Source of the DNA: Paramecium octaurelia
Taxonomy: Eukaryota; Ciliophora; Oligohymenophorea; Peniculida; Parameciidae
Assembly (NCBI GenBank): GCA_905182995.1
Contig: CAJJDP010000001.1
Coordinates: 887,973-920,203, forward strand
DNA length: 32,231 nucleotides
Direction: 5' to 3'
The position numbers were made by a program, and so were the translations under genes. Positions within the stretch are counted from its first letter, which is position 1, and each line of letters begins with the position of its first letter. Of this stretch, positions 1 to 13,400 are shown piece by piece. The notes beneath the pieces were generated by a model. The model was not told where the DNA came from and searched no databases. It saw only the letters and a list, made by a program, of their open reading frames with translations.

Positions 1-855
1 CTGAGGACCATTCGAAAAAGAAATGGAGTATATTTATACATGAAATTCTACTTATCAATTAAAGAATAGATCCTTCTGACCAGACCCAAGGGAATAAAAA
101 ATAACAGAGATTTTAAATAAACCACTCATTTCATTGCTAAATTAAATGAATCTCAACTTTCTTTGTAATAATCTAAATAAACATTATATCATTCTAATTC
201 TTGAATCCCTATGAAATTAATCTGTATTTTTTAATGATATCAAGTAATTTATATACTCTTAATGCTAATCTATTGTAGATTCAAAACTATATTAAAATAA
301 ATCAGAAGGACTAAATGGTACTTTTAAGTATTAATTACAAGATTCTCAAGGAATGGTCTTCGTTAAACATTATAATTCTATTCTTATTTTTTTGTTTTCA
401 CTTCATTTCAATTATACAGAAGAACATACAATTCAAATAAGTATCTATCAAGCTTATTATACTAATACATGAACTCAGCTTTAATGATTATAACAGTACT
501 CCTTTTCTCTTCAACAAAGCCCACTTTTTTTATCAGAAATGTAAATAATGATATAATATCAAATTCAAAAAATTTGATCCTGAAATATTTTACATATATG
601 TGGTTATAATATCAAATTTTCAGTTCAAAGTAAATCAATTTTCAATAGCTTATTGGCATGATAGAGTTTCATAAAGCATCAAATGTCAATAAAGTATACT
701 CCACCTGTTATTATTATCATCAGATCTGAAGTTAATATTAATTATAACTAACTCTATCTTACATATAAATTACTTTAAAGCGTATGATATTACTATTTCT
801 AACATTATATAACTTGTATTAATTCTTTGCCTCTAAGTTATATAATTTAAATAAA
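1..855. other. No gene recognised (left edge)
   Basis: AT-rich sequence upstream of the first WD40 gene. I found no long TGA-free frame with a recognisable motif on either strand, no RNA gene and no clear repeat. The last part presumably holds the promoter and short 5' leader of the gene at 856, but no defined element can be pointed to. Confidence 0.5.
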
Positions 856-2499
856 ATGTCTAAATTGAAAATGATAGAAAATGAGAAAGATTTTTGTTGT
901 TGTTAAAGACATAAGTTACCAGTCGTTTCTATTGTACTTGATCCAAAATTATCAAGGAATTAAAGACTCTTATGCACAGAATGCATAGAGAATACAGACT
1001 TCGATGCTAAAGTAGTCGGATTAAAGAAAATGATTTCATTAATTGAAGAAGCCTAATTAAAGAAGATGGAAAAAGTAGAATATGTAATAGTTAATTAAAT
1101 AGAATTAATTGAACAATTATATAGTATGGTAAATCAAATGAAATCATTTGCCATCTAATAATTTGATCAATAGTTTGCAATAATAAATGAATGGATTAAA
1201 AATCTATAACAATAAAGATCAGAATAATCTCATTATAGCTTTTATGAGGAATTAGAAAATATCGTAATGAAATAAATTAAAGCTGATGACTACTGTTAAT
1301 AATTTATCCATAAAATTAAAAAAAAAAATAACTGTTGGACTTCCAAATTATATCCTAAATTAGAATTATTTAAGGCATTTGTAGAATATAAAAAATGTAA
1401 AGAAGTATTGTCAAATTTAGATTTATCTTCTGAGAATTTAGCTCAAAATTAATAATAATAATAAATAAAAATAAAGTCAGAATCACAACTAAATTATGAA
1501 AAATAAGAATTACTTTAGAAATCTGAAATCAAGTTTAAATTAATTGATTAATCTGTTAAATAGAATCAAGTATGTAAGTCGATAGTTTTTGATTCTTCTG
1601 GTTCAATTATGGTATCAACCTAAAATAATGATATTATAGTATGGAGTTTAATAAATGGAACAATCAAATTAGTAAAAACATTATCAGGGCATACTAGTTT
1701 GGTCTAATGTTTAGTTGCTAGTAAAAAATAGAATTCATTTATTTCATGCTCTTTAGACAAAACAATAAGATGCTGGCAATCGTAGAACTATGAATGGAAT
1801 TCTTCTTAACCTTATTAAAAACATACAGATTATATTATGTGTATCATATTGAGTTCAAATGAGGATTTACTATTTTCTGGAAGTGATGACAAATCAATTA
1901 AAGTTTGGAAGGTTGATTTTAATCAAAATAAATTAACATTTCTTTATTCTTTGGATAAGCATAATAATCGTATTATGTCTTTAAGTTTAAATTAATCAGA
2001 AAATTAATTAGTATCATGTGCATCAAGTTAGAATTAAATAATTATTTGGGAAAGAAGAGAAAAAGATAAATATGAATTCAAATATTTTGTTAAGTAATCG
2101 ATTAAAGACCATGGGTTTAAAGTTAAGTTCATCAAAGAGAATTAATTTATTTGGATAACTGGTGAATAGGCACTAGACAGACTTTATGTATTTGAATTAA
2201 TATAAGGAGTCTATTAAGAAAATTAGGATAAGACAGTTCAATTAATTACAAATTATAAAGACTGTGATGAATTTCATTTTTCAATTATTTATAATAAGGA
2301 GAGGAATTTAATAGTAGTAAGACATAAGAAATATATATATATCATTAGAGAAATTAATGATGGCAATTACAAAATTGAGGATTAATTGAATTTTGATACT
2401 TACTATATTTATGGAAATATCACAAATAATGGAAAATATTTGGTGTGTTGGGATGCAAAAAGGGAAGGATATTCAACATATGAATTATTAAATATATGA
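856..2499 (+). CDS. WD40-repeat protein with N-terminal Cys/His motif and coiled coil
   Basis: A protein of 547 residues, read with TAA/TAG as Gln and ending at TGA 2497-2499; the frame is open throughout and needs no intron. The start is the first ATG of the frame, giving MSKLKMIENEKDF. Residues 14-45 hold a zinc-binding-like pattern: CCCQRH near the start, then LLCTEC about 30 residues later. Residues about 50-235 are Gln/Glu/Lys-rich and helical, probably a coiled coil. WD40-like blades run from about residue 238 to the end, with visible strands such as DIIVWS, LSGHTSLVQC, SLDKTIRCW, SGSDDKSIKVW and QIIIWE. I recognise the layout (CxxxH, LLCxxC, coiled coil, WD40) as a common Paramecium gene family of unknown function. 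WD40 domains generally act as protein-binding scaffolds; the partner here is unknown. Later blades are divergent. The gene points away from the large WD40 gene and shows no sign of an operon or of transfer. Confidence 0.9.
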
Positions 2500-2836
2500 A
2501 CAACATTTAAATATTCATTATATAGATTTGAGCAATAAATACAACAAAATAATATATCTTCATCAGTTAGATATATTATTTTAGAGTCTTAACATAACAA
2601 TCATGTGTGTAGTTACATAACATACCAAAAGATTAGATTAATTGGCAAATTAGCAATATTTATATATTGTAAATTTCTTATTTTCTTAAATTTGATCATT
2701 CAATTTTTTTCCTCATTTGAAACTTCCGCATATACTTAAATTAAATAACGATTATAGCTAGGATTTAATTTTGGAAAACTGTAAAATAGAAATTAAGCAT
2801 AATGCTATCATCATCCATCTAGTAGACCCCTCCTAA
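2500..2836. other. Intergenic, nothing recognised
   Basis: Region 3' of the first WD40 gene. AT-rich, without a motif, repeat or RNA gene that I can support. It presumably contains the 3' end signal of the upstream gene. Confidence 0.5.
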
Positions 2837-4110
2837 TCATGATGATTCTTTAAGCCTTAAAGTTTAAACCTTAACTGGTCTTTCTTAATAATGATATTTA
2901 ATTTTATAATGTGTTGATAACATCACAAAATTATCAAAGGAAGTAAGTAGCTTCCTAAGCTAATCCTTAAATCTCTTATCCTGTTTTTTATTGCAAAGTT
3001 TGAGTATGTAGGATTTTAAGATTTTTTGTTGAAAAATCAAGCTCTATGCTAGAAAAATAATATTTTAATCAGATAAGTTAATCAAAAAATTTATTTCAAA
3101 ATCTTAAATTTCAGTGATGCTTACTTTTAAATTATTGTGCATTTTTTAATAATTAGGCTCAGAAAGACATAAGAAATCTTAGTAGATTTAATTTCTATTA
3201 ATTATATTTAAAAATATTGTATTGGATTGTGTATTCATTTGATTGCATATTGAATTTCTTCTAAATCATTCAAAGTTATTTTGAAAGCAATAATTCTGAT
3301 TTAAATTGAGCTTCAAACTAAGCTGTTCACATGACAAATAAGAAATATCAAAGGTTTTAATCTCAGACATTCTTAGGGTTAAGATTTTTCTCTTCTCTCA
3401 AGCCTGTATGAGCTAAACTTCCTAAATCAAATTATTCTTCAACTTTATCACCAATTAAAATGTAATGAATTATACTTACTGTTGTTCCCAACAAAACTAA
3501 AAATATACCAAAAGTAAAATACTTTGAAAGTAACTACTAATACCGAATTTTATTTGCAAACCGCATATAGTTGTTCTTAATTTCTTATCAAAATTATTCA
3601 AAATTGGATCTGCCTTGCGAGTCTTTAAATAAGATTTAAACTTTAAGAGTTCAGTTTTAAATGTCTAATTATTCTGCTTATTACAAGGGCAATCAACAAA
3701 GTCATACTATCAAATGGAGTTATATTCTTGTTAAATTCTGTTACCAAAGCAATCTAATTTTCCTTTTCTTCTATCAAATAGTAGAGACCAATTCTGATAT
3801 ATTAATCTTCTTCTAAGATTCATTATAATACATTTCAAGATATTTCTTTTACTTTTATAATTGCACATAATTCAATTCTTTCAAATTTATCATTTAAATT
3901 TGATAGCTTTTTATATATATATTCTATTCTCATTTAACGCTACCAGCTTCCTATTTGTGAATAGATTATATCAATTTTATGATTATACTGCATTAAAAAC
4001 TTTTTTAAAATTAGAATTCCTATTCTAATAAATTGTCCTCTTACTTTTCCTTAATTTGGTGCTTATGATCAGCGCAAACCTTTTTATTTATTTTGATTTT
4101 CCGATAATAC
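2837..4110 (-). pseudogene. Possible decayed gene, unidentified
   Basis: On the minus strand, frames open in the ciliate code follow one another from about 4110 down to a TGA at 2837-2839. They are broken by in-frame TGAs and frame changes. The piece nearest the 3' end (about 3381-2837) starts MSEIKTFDISYL, contains one in-frame TGA, and ends in a basic segment. Further upstream is a hydrophobic stretch (YFTFGIFLVLLGTTVSIIHY) that would suit a membrane helix. At about 4070 is a Cys/His string, VCADHKHQIKEK. I do not recognise the protein. In DNA this AT-rich such frames can occur by chance, so this may be non-coding. Confidence 0.22.
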
Positions 4111-4339
4111 TTGAAAATTCTCTCTTAGGCAAATTCAAAAAAAAGTACTTAGTTACTTATACATAACTTTCGAAGACAAATCATCACATGATCAGAAAGT
4201 ATTTTAGTACCTATCAGCAAGTTTCCACTTTTCTATCCCCTTCTTATTTATCTTCCAATTATTAGCTAGTGTAATTAAGTATGTAGTTTCTTGAGTAGTA
4301 AATCAAAATAAATTTCAAAAATAAAAGGGGCAAACAGGA

Positions 4340-6740
4340 ATCTTTATGAATCTAGATATGCATCGTATGCATGCATTGTCAACCAGATTATGTTGTATGC
4401 TTACAAGGATATTTGGTACAAGCTCTGAGGTAGCACATTAGTAACAATTAATATCTGATGTGATACAATAACAAAAGTTTGAATCTCAGTTGATCTACTT
4501 GACTATTTGATGAACAAATAACAAAAATTATTTGGAGCTGAGAATATTAGTAATCATTAATAGATAAAGTTGAAATAGATTATCTCTGAAAATATATACT
4601 ACAACATTTTAAAGTAGTTGTGGCTCAGCTTTAATATCTTAGTAAATATGTTGAATTCTTGTACATAGGAGACTGTTGCTATTGTTAAAAAATATCGGCA
4701 TTTAAAAATAAGAGGCAAAATTTCTACTACAGGAATGAAATATTTACAATTTCTGGGAAGTAAATATACCTAAATTAACTACAGAGCTTGAACCAGATGT
4801 ACAATTTTAAGGATACAAGCTTGACTTGCATTTGTCAATTAAGTATATTGGATGCATAGTAGAGCAAGATCAATACATATCGTACTAGCATAGTAAAATC
4901 TATGAATGCAAAACGTGTAAATATTATTTCAGAAGAATTTATGCGTGGGGGATATCCTCATTGTGAAGGAAACTATTTTTCTTATCCTTTCTAATTTGGA
5001 ATACAACTCAGATCTCTTTGAATGTGTTTCTTGAATAGCTGTTGCTATTATCTTTAGCCTGCTTCTGTTTCAGAGCGAAGGCATGTAGCGATTGTTAACT
5101 ATAGGTTGCGTTATTCAACTCTATGCATTTTGCAATTATTCAATCCTTGCCTTTATTACTTTGGTCAAACTACTGTTATTCTATAATTTGAACATGTAAA
5201 ATGGTGGCTGCAGTACCACTTTAAGCCATGCGTTGTTACAATTAATTAGAAGGATTAATAATACGATGATGAAATTTGCTAAACCAATTTCTGCCTCAGC
5301 TAGACTATTCCTTCATTTTGTTAACAAACTTTAAGAATTCTCATTAGAATAATTGCTCACATATATTAAAATCCTAAACCAAAAAACACTTCTTTATTTA
5401 TATAAATCAATCATCATCTTAGGTTTTTTAATTTTTGATACAATAATGGATTGCTCAGCTTTCATTCATCTGCAAGTTTAAAATGTACTCTATTCCTATA
5501 TTATCTTAAAAAGAACTATTCATAAAGTGTTTAAGTTGTAAATATTAGAAAGGATGTGTCCACTGGTAGATGATAGTAAGGAAAAGTTCGGCAAAAGTAT
5601 AGACATGGCCAAACTTCTAGTAAACCTCCCTTATTTTACTACTAATTGTAATCATAATTAAGATGAATATGTATTTGATTATGGCAGAGCATTATTCGTC
5701 TTCATTTTAACAAAGAATTGTTACAGCAATATATTATGCACAAAATCTATTAAACTTAAAAGAGTTAAGAAGAGCAATAAGTGTAAATATTGTTAAATGA
5801 TTATATTGAATCATTTAAGAAACTAAGCAATTACTATATTAAACTTGACTATTATTGGCAGGCCATTAATACCAGAAATGCTTTTGGTACAGGCTAATTA
5901 GCTCAACATTTACAAGAGGGAGTATTAGCATGTAATGATTGTACTCTACAATATAAATGCAAGAATGCTTGCTATTCTACATCTTAATATTAAGTTCATA
6001 GGTTTGAGCAGAATTATAATTACAATAAATGAATTGCAAGCATCATATAGTTTACAGGACCAACATTTAGTCTTGTTAATTCTCACATACATAAGATAAA
6101 CATTTGGGATTAGCCATTACATACTATTATTTTCATAGAAACTTGATGAACAAGGATAGGATGATTAGCTCAACTCCAAGTAGTTCAAGCAGCACAATCA
6201 TTGTAGAATCTATCATAAAGGATATTAAATACTTGAAAAATAGTTATGTTAATATAGATCCATATTTGAAGCAAGCAAGAGATAATTGGACATAAAGTCT
6301 GCTGCAATCCTTCAATTTTTTTTGGATAGTTACAATGTTTAGATTTAGCTGTTCTTTCAGAAAATAAGCCATAACTATATTATCCTAGGTGACATACTTT
6401 AGATTAAATCAATCGTAATAATACAGCAAACGCATTCTCATATTTAATAACAAATGATGAGTCTGAGTAACATCAAGAATCAATAGACTCGAACAAGCAC
6501 TGAGAGTGACAATATTTGAATCGTATATTAAATTCACTATTTATAAACTATATAAATGATGAGTATAGTCAGCACATGCGAGAGGATGAGGTCAGATAAT
6601 ACTGTATTATTGCATTTTATGAATTTGCTCGCAGAAATCAATAGCATAATTTTGTGAACATTATGAGCAGAGTAAAGATAAAAGATGTGTAATAGCAGAG
6701 GTAGAGAAATCAACACTATTGTAAGTCTCCTTTTCTTAAA
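4340..6740 (+). pseudogene. Possible decayed Cys-rich coding region, frame ambiguous
   Basis: On the plus strand several ciliate-code frames give protein-like pieces interrupted by TGAs and shifts. They include paired-cysteine strings: IYECKTCKYYF (about 4905), NKCKYCQMI (about 5785) and ACNDCTLQYKCKNACY (about 5930), followed by a Ser-rich piece (STPSSSSSTIIVE, about 6170). CxxC pairs suggest a zinc-binding protein such as a replication or transposase-type factor, but no catalytic motif can be shown. Two frames often look equally plausible over the same bases, so strand and frame remain uncertain. If coding, it is inactive now because no single frame stays open. Confidence 0.25.
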
Positions 6741-9700
6741 AGAAACTCTCTATGGTGGACTAAGCCCTAAATATATATTAAAATGGAAATAAATTTCTGT
6801 TAATTTATTCCTTAGAGATAATATTATTTTATTAATTCTATCAATTGGATAGAAACTAATTCAATTCATATAAAAATTAAATTTGAGTCTCTTTTCAAAT
6901 CATCTAATTAGTAACTTTATTCTCTTCTCATTATTTTTTTAGGAATATATATATTTAATAATATGGCAATCCTATTCAACATACATTAATGAGAAGTGAA
7001 ACTAATTAGTAGTTTTATACTTTCTCAGAGCAATTTCATAAAAATCTATTGTTTTCCTTATTCTAATCTATTATATTTTAGACTAATTAAATAGGAAAGG
7101 TTAGCCAGATACCAGAGAAAGGTCATATAAAATAAATGTTGAGTGTTAATAATATTTGAGGAGAAAGTAATTTTTGTGAGATATCCTATTTTCTTAGAAT
7201 TCAGTCACTTTTCCAGAGTTTTCAGAAGATGATATTCAAAATAAAATAATTAATAGTTGATACAACCAATTCAATTTTGCTAGAAACTTTAATTATGTGA
7301 ATTAAGGAATAAATTATAGAAAATCAAAGTCTTTAGCAAATATTATCATTGTAAATCTTTTAATAATATTATTAAGTAAATAGTGGAAAATATTAATTCA
7401 TGGCTCATTATAACAAAATAAGAAAGATAAAAGAATAATTTTTAATTATCAATAATATTTGCAAAGCAATAGAAAATGGATTAATTAGTTGGATTTATAA
7501 ATTTGGATTATGAGTAGAAATAGAAGATTATTTAACATTTATGTAAAACCAGATTAAATGTTGATTTTATAGATCTCATAGTCTTAATTCAAATATATCA
7601 ATGATTGTCTGAATTTCCCTTCTTGAGGAGATTTTTGATACTTACAGTATTATATATGAAACATCATTCTAATAAGCCTCAATACCTCCAATTAGTTTTC
7701 TTTAAATTAAATTGAAAATTTTCGATCTAGCCTCTTTTCCCAATTCAAATATTTTACCAATACCCAACTCTTACATTAGTAATTAAATATTGCTCAAAGA
7801 TTACAAAAAAAATGAATAATAAATGACAGAGATTTTCAAAATCAATGGATTGTAAGTTAATAGATATGAAAAAACATAATAACTAATACTAAATTAGAAA
7901 TTGAATTCAAAGATGTTGAATGTCCTTCCTCTAGAAGAAAGAGAAATATAAAGTATACAATATTTAATGATTATAAAGTACAAAATTTACTTATTAATTT
8001 TCAAATATTTTATTTGAAATATATTATTAGTACAAATTTAAAATTAAAGTCAAAGTTTATTATAATATTAATATATATTTAAATTAATTTAAAGATAGGT
8101 AAATTGATAAATTTCTGGGATAAGATTTATTTAACTGAGGATGCACAAAGCACAGAGCATCTGCATGGCTAGAATTAAGAATCAATTAAATACAAGCGAT
8201 AATTCCATATTACATAGGCTTAATTCATACTACCTGAGAACTTAAGAAGCTTAAAATAATGCTGGTGAGGATATCCCATTAAAAGCAATTGAACAATGTT
8301 TTGTTGGAGAAGTTCAGATCTCTTCTTTTATTTTATGGATGAAAGAAATGAAGAGATTCATTATAAATAATTATTGAAAACAATATAGCTTAAATTTCAA
8401 CTACTGAGTTCTTCTACATGAAGGAAAATTCTGGACATGAAAATTGATATAATGACCTTTAGTTTGGTGTTTCAAAGAAATAAGATGAAAAGATACGGAC
8501 ACAATATATTAATTTTATCTAAGACTTTTTTCAAAATCTTGGCTAACTATAAAAAATATTCTTGACCTTTATCATCTTGAAGACATAAATATCAGTGGAT
8601 ATTCTAAAATCAATTTGAGCATACTAAAATATCTATTAACAGTATTCATCAAAATCTTTATTGATCATGCATATATTAATTTTCATAAAACATTTTATTC
8701 ATCATAAAGTATGTTGATCCTTCATCAAAGATCTTTCAAAATAAGTAAATACTTGATCATTTTACTTCAAAATATATCTTGTACTTCAATGTGTTAGTAT
8801 TTAATTTTTGTGAGTAATATAAATTTATTTAAAAATCAAATTTACATATAATTGTTATTTGTAAAGAAAATCAGATGGAGATAAATATGAAAGAAAATAT
8901 TTTAAACCATTTTTAAGGATTTTTAACTGAAAAAAGTGAACGTCTAATAGCATGATTATTTTAATCTATTTTAGATTCCAATATAATTAATTCATTAAAC
9001 CATTAAAAAACCCAAATACAAACTATTGTTTGTCTAAAAGGGTGAATTGTTTCTTTTTTCAATTAGTCTAAATTTAAATCGAAACAACAAACTCAAAAAT
9101 CAGCATAATGTCACCTAATAGGCATACTTAATATTGTCTTAATGTAATTATGCCATGTAAAATAATATTAAGCTACAGCTCTCTAGTTAATAAAAATTCA
9201 TCAGAGGACTTTTCAAAAGTAATGTTTTATTATTATTTTAATATTTTCAAGTTCATTTTCATAACTTAGTGATATGTTATAATATATAGATTATTATTTC
9301 TTTATTCATGTTATATTTGAGATAATACATAATATTATTTTATCTATAAATATAATTCTTAATATCCAGAAAAAATTAAAAAAATTAGTTTCTATTATAT
9401 CATAACTTAACCTAAGGATCGTAATATTTTATTTTTCTTGGAACAACTCTGAAATGAATAGTAAATAATTTTTATAAAATTTATTTATCAACATATTTTA
9501 GTTTGAAACAAATTTCCTCATTCCCTTCTAATTTGCAACATTAGTTGCAGTAACTAAATTTCGCATGCTTTAGAATTTATCTAAAAATATAACTAAATCC
9601 ATATATCATGAAAATTTGCAACATATTTTTTTTATGGAGAAGTATTATTCAAAATTAATAAAATCTTTTAAAATACCATCTGTTAAATTTTAAACTCTTT

Positions 9701-10475
9701 ACTTAGAAATCAAGGACTTAAATTATTATTAATTAACTTGTGATTTTTGCTTTTTAATATCAGAATAATTAATATACAACAAATTACAATTTATTAAAAT
9801 TTAACATCATTCTAAATATAATTAGAATAAATTTATGTATTTTATTTTGAAACATAAATAATTTGCAAAACGCTAATAAGCAAATAATACAGAAGAGTAT
9901 AATTATAAGTTAGCATTTATAATATTATTCATCAATTCATCAAAATAATACAAAGAGATTTGCCTAATCATTCGCATAAAATTTTTTAAGAATTCATTGA
10001 GAGATCAGGTTTTCCTATTTGAATTTTAGTGATGTTTCAACAATCCCAGAGGATGGAAATTATCTAATGAATTGAGAGCTTCAGCCATTAATTCTCTTAA
10101 ATGTTTCAGCCTCTATCCAAAATGATAGTTTGTGCAAAAAATTTTATTTGGAACTTTTCACAGTTTATGAAAATCTCCAAGTAAACCTGTTCAGTTATGT
10201 GATATTGTTGATCCTATCTTATAAATTTGTTTAAAGTTAAAATCAATCAGCCTTTATATTCATTATCTTATAATTCTTTAAAGCTAAAAATGAGCTTATT
10301 TGAAATATTAATTTATGAATAATAAAATTGCAATTGAGTATGCAAATAATAAGCTCATAAATTTTAACAGAAACTTTATTTGTCATTAGAAAAAGTATTA
10401 ATTACGGTTTAATTATTTTTAGTTCAAATTATTTAACTATAAAATCATATAAAATATTTATTATTTTATAACATT
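6741..10475. other. Gene-poor AT-rich stretch
   Basis: About 3.7 kb without an intact gene that I can support. Short protein-like pieces appear on the plus strand, for example around 7605-8020 (about 138 codons without TGA) and around 8100-8340, where a frame giving FWDKIYLTEDAQS is continued in another frame by NAGEDIPLKAIEQC. These could be remnants of one decayed gene or chance. From about 8900 to 10475 the sequence is dominated by A/T runs, and I see no RNA gene, long repeat or telomeric repeat. Confidence 0.4.
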
Positions 10476-13400
10476 TCATTTATTAAGTCTTTTCTATGAA
10501 AATAATTTTTCAAGGTTTTCTTTTTCATTATTTTGAAATTTAGATTATTCAATTTTACAAAAAAACGCTTCGATAAGTGGACTTTTTGCAAACTTATAAT
10601 AACAAACTGGTGATTCATAATTTTTTAATGTTTCATTATCAATCTTATAAAGTAGGATTGAACCATCATTCATTCCAAGTATGAATTATTTTCCAGAAGG
10701 AGTAAATTATAAACACGTTATCGGAGAACTGAAATAACTCAATGTGTACTTTAATTCATTTTTTTGGGTATCAAAAATCTATAAATTTCTGTTTTCAAAT
10801 TTACCACTATATCTTTATATCTCAATAGATTATCTTTGAGAAATGAAATCATTTTTATCTACAATAATCCCTATTTGGGTAAAATCAGAAATGTTTTAAT
10901 CAATAATTTCTCCAGATTTACTAAAAATCCTAATTGTTTTTGGGTCTAAAAATAACAATGATAGAGCTTCAACTGGTTTTGTTAGATTAAGGTTTATTTT
11001 TATAGAATTCTTATCAGTGATGTCCCATAACCGTATTGTGTGGTCTTGTCCTATAGATAATAGACTCTTCCCATTTTATGAAAAAGCTAAAATTGAAGAA
11101 AATAATTCTTCATTAAATTAGTTCCCTTCTAATATTGCAATCAATTGCCTGGTTTATGACGATATGTCATATAAATTTAATTTAGTTTAAAATTAGATTG
11201 CTATAAAATTATAGGATTCACTATATCCAACAGAATACTTGCCGAATACATCCTAACTGGCTTCTAATGATATACCTATCTTGTGATAACAGAAAATTTC
11301 GTAGTGGCCAAGGTCCCAACCATCGCGAATTGCTTATTCCGAGACAACCATGAATTCTTCATCTTTTACAGGATATATCTATAGATATAAGAATTGACAA
11401 GAATTAGGGAAAGTCCAAAGATCCTAAACTTTTATTAAAGAAAATTTATCACTCAAGTCCCACACTCTTATCTTTTCATCATTATGAAAAGAGAAGAGTA
11501 ATTTACCATTACCAGAAAAAGCCAAAAATTATACTTCGATATTTTTTACTGATGGGTCCTATAAGATAGATTCTTGCTATTTTTTTTCTATTGACCATAT
11601 GATTATAACATAATTATGATCTTCATAGATAGCCAATCTAAAATTAGTAACACAAATAGCCACTTTTTTTACTTTATTAACTTCTATTCCTTCCATCTCT
11701 TCAATCTTCAATACAGATTTATTTGTTTGAATTACTTCTAGAGGATTTGTTTTTATCAATAAATTTTTTGAAAGAATAATAGCTCTTGATTTAAAGTTTA
11801 ATTTTTATTAATTCAAAATTTTTGTTTATTTGCACGCTTACTCTAAATTGAAAATAAATAATTTTGAATAATCTTTTTACTGACAAATAAGTTGAGTCGA
11901 ATCAATAGTAAAAGTTGGTTTTTCATCAAATATATTTGAAAATACAAAAAAATGTTCAATAATATATTTTGTATTTAATTTCCAAATATGGAATCCTTGT
12001 TGACCATCCAGAGCAGATAAATATTAGCAATTAGGTGCAAAGCAAATTATCCTTGGCATCCTTTTACCTTTTAATAAAGTATCAATCTTCTTAAGTTCTT
12101 TCAAATCCCATCTAATGATTTCGGTATCTGACGCTGAAACCAATTACAATCCATCTGATGCAATGCATATGGAATTAACATAATCTGAATGACCATCCAT
12201 TTCAAATGATTATTATTTTAAAGCTTTTAAATTCCATAACTTTATTACTTATTCACTTACTTAAGCAATTATTCCTCTTTTTGAAATTCGAATGAATTCT
12301 ATGGAAGGCGTATTACTTTTAAACTTTGAAAGCAATTTACAAGTTTTAGCATCCCATAACTTAATAACTAAGTCATAATAACTTGAAATAAAGTATAGTC
12401 CATCTTAAGAAAATATGGCCTGTTCTGATTAATGAAATTTTGGATCAACTATTTCTTCGAAGCATGAAATTATTTTATTTGTTTCTATATCAAAAAGAGA
12501 TGATTTTTATATTTTTGGTTGTTGTTATTATTATTCTTCTTCTTAAATTGCAATTAATTAAGTTTCTTTATGATTAAGTGTTAAAAATATCAAATTCTTT
12601 ATTTCCAACTTAATTTATTTATGAATTAAATTAGAATTAATTTCAACTTAAATTAATGTTGAATTTTTGAAAACTATAGTGAAAAGATTACTATTATTTT
12701 ATGAAAAGTTCATATACAATCTTTCTGATTTACAATCAATTTAAATACCTTCTCCATTATGATAGTATTTTCTAAAGGTATAAAACAGATCTGATTTTCC
12801 AAGGCTACACCAATATATTATTAGTCTGAATCTAAGATAAAATCTTTTGATTTAATCGTTTAATCAAATTGGACCAATTAAAGTTAGGCTATTTTTGATA
12901 AATTTATCAATATAATATAGGTTTAGTTTATGATAAAAATTTATTGTCTTTGTTCTAAAAATGAAATTTTTGATGGAATGCAAGGTAATTATATGTTTGC
13001 AAATTTTTATGTTAATTAAGAATCTTGTATATTATACAAAACTAATTCACCTCTTTCTAACGCAATTGCTAATTAATCTTAACCAATGAAACAGACAGAG
13101 CTACAATCGCTATCTTATTCAAATTTCTGAATTATTTAATTAGTTCTAATATTTTTAACAAATGCTCCTTTACAAGTAGCGAAAGCCAATAGAGAAGAAT
13201 CTTTTGAAAATTAGAAGTCGACGCAATCATTTGTGAAGTATAACATATTTGGATTCTAACTTTCAATAATTGTAATTTCTAATTAACTTTCATATCCAGT
13301 CACTAGAAATTTTTTATTTTACGCAACTGATACATACTAAAAATAGTTTAAAAATTCAAATCGATGTTATGTTATAAGTTCCTCCACAATTGCTAATTGT

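Noticed and set aside
4720..5000. Similarity to the N-terminal zinc domain of MCM helicases
   Set aside because: Only a hydrophobic stretch followed by ECKTC is seen. There is no Walker A or arginine-finger motif anywhere near.
5480..6300. Similarity to the C-terminal zinc region of DNA polymerase alpha
   Set aside because: A few spaced residues (YYL, RMC, paired Cys) can be aligned by eye, but two frame changes are needed and no polymerase motif such as GDTDS can be found upstream.
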